NCBI GenBank assembly: GCA_002423075.1
Contig: DIUS01000072.1
Span: forward strand, 32,195 to 40,692
Reading direction: 5' to 3'
Source of the DNA: Microbacteriaceae bacterium UBA6152
Lineage (GTDB): Bacteria; Actinomycetota; Actinomycetes; Actinomycetales; Microbacteriaceae
DNA length: 8,498 nt
Part shown: one piece after another, positions 1-6,395 of the stretch
Position numbering within the stretch: position 1 is the stretch's first letter
How the letters are laid out: each line of letters begins with the position of its first letter
Made by a program: the position numbers and the translations under genes
The notes under the pieces: generated by a model
Databases searched by the model: none
What the model saw: only the letters and a program-made list of their open reading frames with translations
Told to the model about the DNA's origin: nothing

Positions 1-788
1 TGACTCACGATACGAACCTCGAACTGCCAGATGCACGCCGCTCACGCCGCTCGGCCGTCGCCAAGACCGCTCGTGCGCAGGTACCCGCAGCGCCACGTGC
101 ACAGCGGTCGAAGGCCTGGAAGCGTACGGCTCTCAACATGGGGGCGATGACGGCAGCCACGGCGATCGTCGCGACTCTCGCCCTGCCCGGCACGTCGCTG
201 CAGCCGGCCGCCAACGCCGAATCGAACCAGACCGCCGAGGCCATCGCCGAGTTGCAGGCCACGTCGTCGCAAGAGATCGAGCTCGCTGCGACCGAGCCGG
301 TCGTTGTCGACGCGAGCCGCGGCGAGTTCACCGCGACCGACCCCGCGGCCCTGCGCCGCGCGCAGCTGGCCGCTCAGCGCGCCGCCGCTGCCGCCGCATG
401 GTCGGGCCCGCGCGTCGGTGACTTCTTGGCCAACCCCCCCTACCCCAACTTCAGCCTCGATCAGGTCGTGCAGGTCGCCCTGCAGTACCAGGGAGTGCCG
501 TACCGCTATGGCGGAGACACCCCGGCGGGCTTCGACTGCTCAGGCTTCGTGCAGTACGTGTACGCCCAGTTCGGCGTCGCTTTGCCTCACTCGGTGAGCG
601 GACAAGACGCTGCGGGCGTTCGCATTTCGCGCGCCGATGCTCGCCCCGGCGACATCGTGATCATGCCCGGCCACAACGGCATCTACATGGGCAACGGCAC
701 CTTCATCGACGCGCCCCGCGCGGGCGGTGTCGTGAGCGTGCGCCCGATCTGGACTGACAACTACTGGATCGTCCGCGTCGGCATCTGA
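1..788 (+). CDS. NlpC/P60 (C40) family cell-wall hydrolase, secreted, start codon cut by window edge
   Basis: The frame is open from the first base. Bases 1-2 (TG) are followed by T-H-D-T-N-L-E-L, so the start codon (NTG) probably begins one base outside the window; the internal ATG at 138 would remove the basic N-terminus. Numbering from that start, a basic cytoplasmic segment (residues 10-45) precedes a hydrophobic signal or anchor (about 46-66), an Ala-rich helix (about 115-135) and the NlpC/P60 domain (about 150-262). The catalytic Cys is C180 in FDCSGF and the His is H225 in PGHNGIYMG. The third catalytic position seems to be D237 (FIDAPR), where many family members have His or Asn. The family cleaves peptide stems of peptidoglycan, commonly D-Glu/meso-DAP-type bonds, outside the membrane. 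Nothing of its promoter is visible. A strong hairpin follows the stop codon. The family call is sure; the exact bond cleaved is not. Confidence 0.9.
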   Translation, partial: THDTNLELPDARRSRRSAVAKTARAQVPAAPRAQRSKAWKRTALNMGAMTAATAIVATLALPGTSLQPAANAESNQTAEAIAELQATSSQEIELAATEPVVVDASRGEFTATDPAALRRAQLAAQRAAAAAAWSGPRVGDFLANPPYPNFSLDQVVQVALQYQGVPYRYGGDTPAGFDCSGFVQYVYAQFGVALPHSVSGQDAAGVRISRADARPGDIVIMPGHNGIYMGNGTFIDAPRAGGVVSVRPIWTDNYWIVRVGI

Positions 789-789
789 T

Positions 790-799
790 GAGCATCCGT
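790..799 (+). repeat. Recurrent motif GAGCATCCGT, copy 1
   Basis: This 10-mer follows the NlpC/P60 stop codon by one base and also occurs at 2078-2087 and 6122-6131. The first two copies share 14 bases (GAGCATCCGTCGCC). Its function is unknown. Confidence 0.5.
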
Positions 800-828
800 C
801 GCCCTGGCCGCAGGGTGAACGACCGGTG

Positions 829-862
829 AATCGGCGCGCCTCTCAGCGAGTGCGCGCCGATT
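829..862 (+). terminator. Strong hairpin after the NlpC/P60 gene, probable terminator
   Basis: A perfect 11-bp stem joins AATCGGCGCGC (829-839) to GCGCGCCGATT (852-862), and the inner CTC/GAG (840-842 and 848-850) can extend it. There is no T-run after it, so it is not a textbook Rho-independent terminator, but T-poor GC hairpins behind genes are common in actinobacteria. It lies 40 bases after the stop codon. Confidence 0.6.
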
Positions 863-868
863 CTGGGT

Positions 869-874
869 TAGCCT
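869..874 (+). promoter_or_regulatory. Possible -10 element (TAGCCT) for the leader ORF/HNH transcript
   Basis: TAGCCT fits the actinobacterial TANNNT -10 pattern and matches the hexamer found before the leaderless gene starting at 8076. It lies just after the hairpin and 40 bases before the leader ORF, giving a short 5' leader carrying a ribosome binding site. The -35 region (846-851) does not resemble the consensus. Confidence 0.4.
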
Positions 875-913
875 GGCTTTCTCGGTGTCATACGGGGCAC
901 GAGAGGAGAGGTC

Positions 914-1030
914 ATGAGTGAGCGGAGCGACATCCAAACCGTGGATGCGCGCGCCGTCTTTCGCATAGCCGTCGCCGTTCGTTGGATCGCGCCTTGTCGT
1001 GGTTCTGTGGTACTGAGCACTGTCGTCTAA
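914..1030 (+). CDS. Putative 38-aa leader peptide upstream of the HNH gene
   Basis: The ATG at 914 follows a purine-rich ribosome binding site (GAGAGGAGAGG, 901-911) at normal spacing. The peptide starts MSERSDIQTVDARAVF and ends RWIAPCRGSVVLSTVV. The stop codon TAA (1028-1030) lies inside the loop and inner stem of the intrinsic terminator at 1016-1046, so a ribosome finishing the ORF would sit on the terminator. That geometry suggests a transcription attenuator acting on the HNH gene, whose start is 116 bases further on. The C-terminal third is rich in Val with one Trp and one Cys, but no run of a single amino acid points to a specific signal. It could also be a chance ORF on a small RNA. 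The start and stop placement are seen; the regulatory role is inferred. Confidence 0.5.
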   Translation: MSERSDIQTVDARAVFRIAVAVRWIAPCRGSVVLSTVV

Positions 1031-1046
1031 CGGCAGTGCTTTTTTT
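1016..1046 (+). terminator. Intrinsic (Rho-independent) terminator overlapping the leader ORF stop
   Basis: AGCACTG (1016-1022) pairs with CAGTGCT (1034-1040), then a T-G wobble, then CGT (1024-1026) with ACG (1030-1032). This makes an 11-bp stem with a 3-base loop (CTA). Seven T residues (1040-1046) follow. It is the only clear T-tailed terminator in this region and is placed inside the leader, before the HNH gene. Confidence 0.85.
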
Positions 1047-1132
1047 GTGCCCGAACGGGCGCACGACGACCCTCGCTCCGTGAGGCACTGAGAACCGAAG
1101 GAACGCCCGCAGGCCATGCGGGCCCGTTCGAC

Positions 1133-1137
1133 AGGAG
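1133..1137 (+). promoter_or_regulatory. Ribosome binding site that decides the HNH start
   Basis: AGGAG at 1133-1137 lies 8 bases before the ATG at 1146. The in-frame ATG at 1116 has no comparable site and would add ten residues before the conserved family N-terminus. Confidence 0.75.
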
Positions 1138-1145
1138 CCTCCAGC

Positions 1146-1646
1146 ATGCGCACACTCGTTCTCAACGCCGGCTACGAGCCGCTCGCCGTCGTGTCGTTTC
1201 GCCGAGCGCTTGTGCTCGTCATGAATGAGAAGGCGACGATTCTCGCGACCGATGGTGAACACCCCGTGTTCGGCATCGAGGGCACGTGGGATCGCCCCAG
1301 CGTCATCGTGCTGCGGCGCTATGTGCGCCTTCCGCACAGCCGCCAAGTGCCGTTGACCCGACGCGGTGTACTGCGGCGCGACGGCAACCGCTGCGCCTAC
1401 TGCGGCGGCTTCGCCTCGACGATCGACCACGTCATGCCACGCTCTCGCGGGGGCGCCGACACATGGGAGAACCTCGTGGCGTGCTGCCTCAGATGCAACA
1501 ACCTCAAGAGCGATCGCACACCGGCAGAGATGCGCTGGAAGCTGCGCGTGACGCCGAAGGCGCCGCACGGCACGGCCTGGCTCGTGCGCGGCATCGAGCG
1601 CCCGCTACCCGACTGGAACGAGTACCTGGCGCCCCTCGCTGCGTAG
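1146..1646 (+). CDS. HNH endonuclease family protein (166 aa)
   Basis: The protein opens MRTLVLNAGYEPLAVVSF, the conserved start of a short actinobacterial HNH family. A zinc-ribbon/HNH core covers residues 83-119: C83-x2-C86, D94-H95 (general base region), N109 in WENL, and C114-x2-C117 followed by N118-N119. The intact Cys and His residues predict an active beta-beta-alpha metal nuclease fold that binds one structural zinc and one catalytic metal. The family is widespread on actinobacterial chromosomes, and its cellular role is not established. It is more likely a resident gene than part of a mobile intron, since no intron or intein sequence surrounds it. The gene is preceded by a leader ORF and intrinsic terminator that may control its transcription. 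Hairpins lie downstream. Confidence 0.92.
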   Translation: MRTLVLNAGYEPLAVVSFRRALVLVMNEKATILATDGEHPVFGIEGTWDRPSVIVLRRYVRLPHSRQVPLTRRGVLRRDGNRCAYCGGFASTIDHVMPRSRGGADTWENLVACCLRCNNLKSDRTPAEMRWKLRVTPKAPHGTAWLVRGIERPLPDWNEYLAPLAA

Positions 1647-1709
1647 GGGCGCGCGGGCTCTGCGGTGCCGCACCTCGCTCTCGTCAGGCTGGGAGTTTCT
1701 GCTGACGCA

Positions 1710-1742
1710 ATGTGCCGCTCGCGGCACATGCCTCGAGAGGCA
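1710..1742. terminator. Paired hairpins between the HNH gene and the hydrolase pseudogene
   Basis: ATGTGCCG (1710-1717) and CGGCACAT (1722-1729) form a perfect 8-bp stem with a CTCG loop. It is followed at once by a second near-palindrome, TGCCTC-GA-GAGGCA (1729-1742). The two converging genes end on either side, so a bidirectional terminator is plausible. There is no T-run. Confidence 0.5.
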
Positions 1743-1760
1743 CACTGCCAGTGCGCACAT

Positions 1761-2154
1761 TTAAACGGAGAGCATGGTGCGCAGCGCGTCGACCTGGCGC
1801 TGCACGAAGTCGATCGAGACTGCGGCCGTCGGCTCGGAGGCGTCGAAGCCGTGGTATGCGCCCTCGATGACGTGTAGCTCGGTGGGCACGCCCGCCTCGG
1901 TGCGGTCATCCAGCATCGGATATGCCAGCACCTGGCCGGCGAGCGTGATCTCGCCGCGGTCGCGGGCCAGCAGGGCGAGGGAGGCCGCGAGCCCGCCTCC
2001 TGCGCTGAGGCCGATGACCGCGATGCGCGTGATGAGGCCTCCGCCGTGGAGGTAGAGGATGCCCGGGCGGCGCTCGCGAGCATCCGTCGCCGGGCGGCAT
2101 GAACCGCGCGCGCGTGAGGTCGGGGCGGAAGGCGGGGGAGTCGTCGTTGACCAT
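1761..2154 (-). pseudogene. Alpha/beta hydrolase (HSL/fold-3 esterase family) pseudogene with internal deletions
   Basis: The minus strand starts with an ATG at 2154 and about 23 plausible residues (MVNDDSPAFRPDLTRARF...). The frame then shifts. A second frame, read to the TAA at 1761-1763, carries in order DARERRPG, ILYLHGGGLI (oxyanion-hole HGGG motif), then directly RIAVIGLSAGGGLAASLALL (nucleophile elbow, G-x-S-x-G), then AYPMLDDRT, then directly EAGVPTELHVIEGAYHGFD (catalytic His region). Family members, usually 280-340 residues long, have long stretches between these blocks, including the segment with the catalytic Asp. About 130 residues are present. The gene therefore seems to have lost at least two, probably three, internal segments while keeping family-like sequence at each end. 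The protein would lack the acid residue and most of the fold. The blocks are read directly; the deletion history is inferred. Confidence 0.82.
2078..2087 (+). repeat. Recurrent motif GAGCATCCGT, copy 2
   Basis: It lies at the first break in the hydrolase pseudogene, where the N-terminal frame and the HGGG-containing frame are joined. Confidence 0.5.
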
Positions 2155-2157
2155 GTG

Positions 2158-2187
2158 CTGACTCTAGAAGGCTCGGATCGCTACCCT
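2158..2187 (+). promoter_or_regulatory. Promoter with leaderless geometry for the fragment at 2194
   Basis: CTGACT (2158-2163) matches four of six positions of TTGACA. An 18-base spacer follows, then TACCCT (2182-2187, TANNNT pattern). The ATG at 2194 begins 6 bases later with no ribosome binding site, as in leaderless actinobacterial mRNAs. The gene it served is now broken. Confidence 0.5.
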
Positions 2188-2394
2188 GACCTCATGTCGG
2201 TGAGCCGCGTCGAAACCCTGTTGACCAGTGGGTATCCGAACTCGCTCGGCAACACGGTGAGAGTCGTCGACGAGGTGCGGCTGATCGGGCGCTGCTGCCT
2301 TGAGAATCTCGACTGCCGCCGCCTGAGCGTCAGCCGCCTGCGTCGCCCAGTCGCCGCCAGCACCCATGCCCGACAAGTCGTCGAAGGCGCCCAT
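2164..2394 (-). CDS. Small hypothetical ORF with good RBS, probably a truncated or chimeric remnant
   Basis: The ATG at 2394 has a strong ribosome binding site (GAGGAAG on the minus strand, 2402-2408) 7 bases upstream. The first 37 or so residues, from MGAFDDLSGMGAGGDWATQA through an Ala-rich helix to EILKAAAPDQ, look like genuine protein. The rest, down to the TAG at 2164-2166, is simply the antisense of the promoter-bearing fragment at 2194-2290 and has no natural look. The simplest reading is a gene that lost its 3' part when it was joined to the neighbouring broken gene. The family is not recognised. Whether the 76-residue product is made is unknown. Confidence 0.4.
   Translation of the reverse strand: MGAFDDLSGMGAGGDWATQAADAQAAAVEILKAAAPDQPHLVDDSHRVAERVRIPTGQQGFDAAHRHEVRVAIRAF
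2194..2290 (+). pseudogene. 5' fragment of a broken gene (HEAT-repeat-like N-terminus)
   Basis: The ATG at 2194 begins MSVSRVETLLTSGYPNSLG, followed by NTVRVVDEVR. This reads like an authentic N-terminus and resembles, from memory, bacterial HEAT-repeat-like proteins that start with a helix and a YPNSLG segment. After about residue 30 the translation becomes Arg/Cys-rich and unnatural (LIGRCCLENLDCRR), which suggests the body of the gene has been deleted near 2285-2290. A promoter with leaderless spacing is still in place. The family assignment is tentative; the 3' boundary is approximate. Confidence 0.45.
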
Positions 2395-2447
2395 ATCGGT
2401 ACTTCCTCGTCGAGAGGACTGTCGCTTCTCGCGGTATGGCCGTGGCC

Positions 2448-5318
2448 CTAGCGAGCGGGTGCCGCGGCGACAATGGTCGGGCGCCCTCGGCTGAGCAGGC
2501 GCCCGCCCTCGCGGATCGCGAGGAACAAGACCGCAGCTGCCGCGACGCAGGCCCAGTCAATGAGCGTGAGTGGGGCGGTGCCGAAGAACGTGGCGACGAA
2601 CGGCACGTAAACGATGACGAGCATGATGCCGATCGCGACGAGCACCGCGAGCCAATAGGTGCGATTGGCGAACTGGTAGCGGGTGAACAACCCGTGCACA
2701 CTGCGCCGCTGGGCAATGCTGACGAGCTGGCACACCATGATCGTCACGTAGGTGATCGTCATGGCGGGTGTGACGAGGTCGGCGGGCACGGCTTCGCTGA
2801 AGGGGTCGACGCCCTGGCGGGTGTAGAAGAACAGGTAGTTGGCGATCGCGACCGAGCCGATGAGGGCACCCGCGATCGCGATGTCGAGCAGCGAGCGGCG
2901 GTTGAGGATGCGCGAGGCCGCATCACGCGGCTTCTGCTTCATCGTCTCGCCCTCTTCGGGGTCTCGCCCGAGGGCCGCAATCGGAAAGATCTCGCCGAGC
3001 AGGTCGATGGCGAGAATCTGCAGCACGTTGAGAGCGAGCGGCACCCCCAGCAGACTGAACAGCGCGAGGCTCATCGAGTTGACGACGAACTCGGCAATGT
3101 TCGAGGTGAGGCAGCTGAGCACTCCCTTGCGAATATTCTGGTAAATCGTGCGCCCCTGCCGCACCGCGCCGATGAGGCTGGCGAAGCTGTCATCGAGCAG
3201 AACCACTTCGGCGGCCTGTTTGGCGACGTCGGTTCCTGATGCTCCCATCGCGACCCCAATGTTGGCATGACGCAGGGCGGGCGCATCGTTGATGCCGTCG
3301 CCGGTGACGGCGACGATGCTGCCGGAGGCCTTCAATAGGTCGACGATGCGCACCTTGTCTTCTGGTGCCACGCGGCTGAACACGGTGCCGCCGTGCAGCG
3401 CGTGCGCGAGCACCTCGGCGTCAGTGAGGGCGGCGAGCTCGGCGCCGGTGATGACGGTGAGCCCGTCATCCCGCGTTACCTGCCGCTGTTCAGGCGCGCT
3501 CAGTCGTGCGTCGCGCGTGGGGGCGAGGCCCGCCTGCCGAGCGATGGCGATGGCGGTGAGCGAGAAGTCGCCTGTGATGATGTTGATGGTCACCCCGGCA
3601 GCGAGGGCCGCGGCCATGGCGTCGGGCACGGCGGTGCGGATGGGGTCGACCATCGATACCATTCCGAGCACCGTGAGCCCGGTCTCGATGACCCTCAGGT
3701 CGCCACTCTCGGCCTCGCCTTCGGTGAGCGTGCGGCGTGCGTAGAGCAGGTTGCGCAGGGCGCGGTCGGCCTTCTCGGTGTGCTGGGCGAGCAGCACGTC
3801 GAGGTCGGCGGCCGTGATGGGCCGGATGCTCGTGCCCTCGGGCGCGCTGTCGTCACTGACGCTGATGTGGGTAGCGCGCTCGAGGATGCTCTCGGGCGAG
3901 CCCTTCGAGTAGGCCGTCAGAGCGCCGGCGCCGTCGCGCCGGATCGAGGTCATCACTTTGCGCGTTGAGTCGAAGGGTAGCTCGCTGACCTCGGTATGTT
4001 CGGCCGCGAGGGCGGCGAGATCGATGCCCGCTTTGGCGGCCGCCACGAGCAGGGCGCCCTCGGTAGGGTCGCCGAAGATGCGCCAGGTGGCGGCGTCGGC
4101 CGACGGCGGCACGAGCTTCGCGTTGCTGGCGAGTACGCCCACCGAGAGAAAGTCGTGAAGTCGCGCGGTGGCACCCGCCGAGGTGGGCGCGGGGTTGATG
4201 GTGCCCGTGGGCTCGTAGCCGATGCCCGAGACGGTGCAGGGCACACCCGCGACGACGAGCTCGGTCACCGTCATCTCGTTCTTCGTGAGCGTTCCGGTCT
4301 TGTCGGTGCAGATGACGTGCGTCGACCCGAGCGTCTCGACAGCGCTGAGCTTCTTCACCAGCACCCTTTGCTTCGCGAGCGTCGAGGCCGCCGACGCGAG
4401 CGCGGTGTTGACCTCGGCAGGCAGCCCCTGCGGAATCAGCGCGCAGGCGAATCCGACGGCGAAGAGCAGGGCGACCGTGATCGGCAGGTCAGATTGCACC
4501 GCGATGACGAGCACGATGAGCGTCAGAACGGTGACGCCATAGGTCACGTAGGTCGCGATGCGGGTCATCTCGCGCTGCAGCGGGCTCGGCGCCACCGTGG
4601 CCGACTGGCTGAGCCGGGCGATCTTGCCGAGCTCGGTGTGCATGCCGCTGGCCACGACGATGCCGGTCGCCTCGCCGGTGGCGACCGTGGTCGCGGCGTA
4701 GGCCATGTTGTGCCGGTCGGCTACGGGCGCCTCGTGCGGAATCACCCGCGCGTGCTTGCGGGTCGGGTCGCTCTCTCCGGTCAGGGCGAACTCATTCGTC
4801 GCGAAGGCGACCGTTTCGATCAGCCGTACATCGGCCGGCACCGAGACGCCTTCGGTCAATCGCACCACGTCACCCACCACGAGATCGCGCGAGTCGAGTT
4901 CGCTCAGCACGCCGTCGCGATAGACCTGGCAGCTGGGGGCGACCAGGGTCTCGAGAGCCTCCATTGTCTTCTCGGCGCGGTTCTCTTGCACGAAGCCGAT
5001 GAGGGTGTTGATCGCCACCAGCACGATGAGCACCGCGGCGGTGCCGACATCGCCGAGCGCGGCCGTGACGGTCGCGCTCGCCAGCAGCAGCACGATCATC
5101 CAGTCTTTGTACTGGCGCAGGTAGCGACGCAACGTTGACTCACGCTTGAGGGTGACGATCTCGTTGCTGCCGAACTGCGCCCGGTGTGCGGCCGCCTGAG
5201 CGCTCGTCAGCCCCGCCGGTGTGGTCTCGAGGCGGTCGAGCACGTCGTCGACCTCATGCCGGTAGGCGTCGGCGTCACCCGCCGATTCGCTCTCGGCTCG
5301 TGCCGTGTCGATGGTCAC
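2448..5318 (-). CDS. P2-type cation-transporting ATPase (956 aa), ion uncertain
   Basis: The GTG start at 5318 overlaps the stop of the upstream gene (GTGA), implying translational coupling. The order is typical of P2 pumps: cytoplasmic N-domain with conserved EVDDVLDRLETTPAGLT (21-37), TM1-2 (about 70-110), actuator motif TGES (180-183), TM3-4, phosphorylation site D339 in DKTGTLT, nucleotide-binding K472 in KGSPE, hinge GDGIND (673-678), and six C-terminal TM segments. The pump forms an aspartyl-phosphate and moves a cation across the membrane. At TM4 the usual PEGLP is PQGLP (P296-Q297), so the liganding Glu of Ca2+-ATPases is Gln. TM5 has E743 (SNIAEFV), and TM6 has D772 and E776 in IDLLGEIFP, where SERCA has N and D. 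The length fits the family. Ca2+, Mg2+, Na+/K+ or H+ transport cannot be told from sequence alone. Confidence 0.93.
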   Translation of the reverse strand: MTIDTARAESESAGDADAYRHEVDDVLDRLETTPAGLTSAQAAAHRAQFGSNEIVTLKRESTLRRYLRQYKDWMIVLLLASATVTAALGDVGTAAVLIVLVAINTLIGFVQENRAEKTMEALETLVAPSCQVYRDGVLSELDSRDLVVGDVVRLTEGVSVPADVRLIETVAFATNEFALTGESDPTRKHARVIPHEAPVADRHNMAYAATTVATGEATGIVVASGMHTELGKIARLSQSATVAPSPLQREMTRIATYVTYGVTVLTLIVLVIAVQSDLPITVALLFAVGFACALIPQGLPAEVNTALASAASTLAKQRVLVKKLSAVETLGSTHVICTDKTGTLTKNEMTVTELVVAGVPCTVSGIGYEPTGTINPAPTSAGATARLHDFLSVGVLASNAKLVPPSADAATWRIFGDPTEGALLVAAAKAGIDLAALAAEHTEVSELPFDSTRKVMTSIRRDGAGALTAYSKGSPESILERATHISVSDDSAPEGTSIRPITAADLDVLLAQHTEKADRALRNLLYARRTLTEGEAESGDLRVIETGLTVLGMVSMVDPIRTAVPDAMAAALAAGVTINIITGDFSLTAIAIARQAGLAPTRDARLSAPEQRQVTRDDGLTVITGAELAALTDAEVLAHALHGGTVFSRVAPEDKVRIVDLLKASGSIVAVTGDGINDAPALRHANIGVAMGASGTDVAKQAAEVVLLDDSFASLIGAVRQGRTIYQNIRKGVLSCLTSNIAEFVVNSMSLALFSLLGVPLALNVLQILAIDLLGEIFPIAALGRDPEEGETMKQKPRDAASRILNRRSLLDIAIAGALIGSVAIANYLFFYTRQGVDPFSEAVPADLVTPAMTITYVTIMVCQLVSIAQRRSVHGLFTRYQFANRTYWLAVLVAIGIMLVIVYVPFVATFFGTAPLTLIDWACVAAAAVLFLAIREGGRLLSRGRPTIVAAAPAR

Positions 5319-6106
5319 CGGCCACCACCACCCCCGCCGCTTCCTCCTCTGCCCGAGAACCCGCCGCCGAACGAACCGCCCGAGAGCGAGCCGCCTCCGG
5401 GCGTCGGCTCGGGCGTCAGGAAGGTGCCGGGCTCGAAGCCGATTGCGACCGTCACCGTCTCACCCGGCTCGAGGTCGGTCGAACTGGCCGTGAACGTCGC
5501 GCCGTCGGTCTCGATCGCGCACTGCTCGTCGTCGCCGAAGAAGCCGACGTAGCAGGCGGCGTTGCCCGTGAGCGCCTCGGCGACGCCGGGCGCGAGCGTC
5601 ACGGTGGCGCTCACCCGGCCGAAGGGCTGCTGCCAGCCGGTGCCGTTGACATCCCAGTAGAACTCGTCTGAGGCCGTGTCGTCGAACGAGCGCACGACGT
5701 TCTGCTGCGTATAGGTGATGACGTAAGTCTGCACGCCGCGCACGAAGTCGTCGGTGCCCAGTGCGAGCTCGACGAAGCCTCCCGACGTGACAGTCTCGAA
5801 AAAGACGGGATCGCCGTTCTGGTCGGTCACGCCGCTGACGCTCGTGTTGAGCGGCACGCCGTCGTAATCGTCGGGGATCGCGCGGATGATGTCGCGGTTC
5901 TGGTCGAAGTCAGGGAAGCGCGCGACGATCGTCTCGACGACCTGCAGGGTCGCGGTGCCGTCGGCCTCACGGCTCAGCGTGTACTCGGCATCGAACGAGT
6001 CGAAGGTGAAGTCGCTCGTGTCGGCAAACGCCGCGGTCGGTGCGAGGCCCAGCGAGAACCCGGCGGAGAGCAGCAGGGAGAGCATAAGCCGAGCGGGTGT
6101 GCGCAT
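5315..6106 (-). CDS. Secreted DUF2207-type protein, short form with Gly-rich tail (263 aa)
   Basis: From the ATG at 6106 the product has a signal peptide (MRTPARLMLSLLLSAGFSLG, probable cleavage after AFA near residue 28). A DUF2207-like domain (about 30-225) then contains YTLSREADGTATLQVVETI, FPDFDQNRDIIRAIPDDYDG and the closing GFEPGTF. A linker TPEPTPGGG leads to a Gly/Ser tail ending GGGGGGR. DUF2207 proteins are normally much longer: membrane helices and a cytosolic part lie between this domain and a Gly-rich C-terminus. Here the domain is joined straight to the tail, so the product has no membrane span after the signal peptide. The frame upstream to 6223 is Arg-rich and unlikely to be coding. 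Its stop overlaps the ATPase start by 4 bases, so the two are co-translated. Function is unknown; an extracytoplasmic role is inferred. Confidence 0.82.
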   Translation of the reverse strand: MRTPARLMLSLLLSAGFSLGLAPTAAFADTSDFTFDSFDAEYTLSREADGTATLQVVETIVARFPDFDQNRDIIRAIPDDYDGVPLNTSVSGVTDQNGDPVFFETVTSGGFVELALGTDDFVRGVQTYVITYTQQNVVRSFDDTASDEFYWDVNGTGWQQPFGRVSATVTLAPGVAEALTGNAACYVGFFGDDEQCAIETDGATFTASSTDLEPGETVTVAIGFEPGTFLTPEPTPGGGSLSGGSFGGGFSGRGGSGGGGGGR

Positions 6107-6113
6107 GCGGGCA

Positions 6114-6119
6114 ACCCTA
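6114..6119 (-). promoter_or_regulatory. -10 element with leaderless spacing for the DUF2207-ATPase operon
   Basis: TAGGGT on the minus strand lies 7 bases before the ATG at 6106, with no clear ribosome binding site, fitting a leaderless transcript. It is directly preceded by ACGGATGCTCGC, one copy of the recurring motif in this window. No good -35 is visible at 17 bases. Confidence 0.5.
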
Positions 6120-6395
6120 GCGAGCATCCGTTTGATGTGGTTCGGCAAAGACGCCGCGCGCTGTGAGCGCCTCAGATGTCGAGGTCGACGCGCGTCTACT
6201 CTGCCTGGCCATGTGTTGCTCACGGACTCGCCTCCTCTTCCGTATTCGTTTGCATTTCACTTTTCGTGTCGGATCGTGAGCGCTTCGATCTCGACCAGTT
6301 GCACGATGACTGGCCGTTCGAGACCGATCACTCTGCAGGCCGATCGGATGCTACGTGGCGTCCGCGCGACTGGCGCGTACATACCGGGAGGACCG
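6120..6395. other. Intergenic region between divergent genes, no supported gene
   Basis: These 276 bases separate the divergent DUF2207 operon and ribbon-helix-helix gene. A GAGCATCCGT motif copy lies at 6122-6131. The middle (about 6225-6270) is visibly less GC-rich than its surroundings, as promoter DNA often is. A possible -10 (TACTCT, 6197-6202) precedes a 22-codon ORF (6211-6279, begins MCCSRTRLL) whose reality is doubtful. No toxin gene is recognised next to the RHH gene. Confidence 0.5.
6122..6131 (+). repeat. Recurrent motif GAGCATCCGT, copy 3
   Basis: It sits immediately upstream of the TAGGGT -10 element of the DUF2207-ATPase operon, where it reads ACGGATGCTC in the direction of transcription. 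Confidence 0.5.

Noticed and set aside
1397..2083. Minus-strand ORF of 228 codons across the HNH gene and hydrolase region
   Set aside because: Ser/Arg/Ala-rich frame shadow; the recognisable hydrolase motifs are in a different minus-strand frame.
2411..2431. CGAGA/TCTCG inverted repeat after the ATPase gene
   Set aside because: Five pairs with an 11-base loop is expected by chance in GC-rich DNA.
3996..5138. Long plus-strand ORF of 380 codons
   Set aside because: It is antisense to the P-type ATPase, has Arg/Gly/His/Asp-rich low-complexity composition and no family resemblance.
6107..6223. Extended N-terminus of the DUF2207 gene from an ATG at 6223
   Set aside because: The extension is Arg-rich and would put the signal peptide internally; the ATG at 6106 starts directly with a signal peptide and has a promoter element before it.
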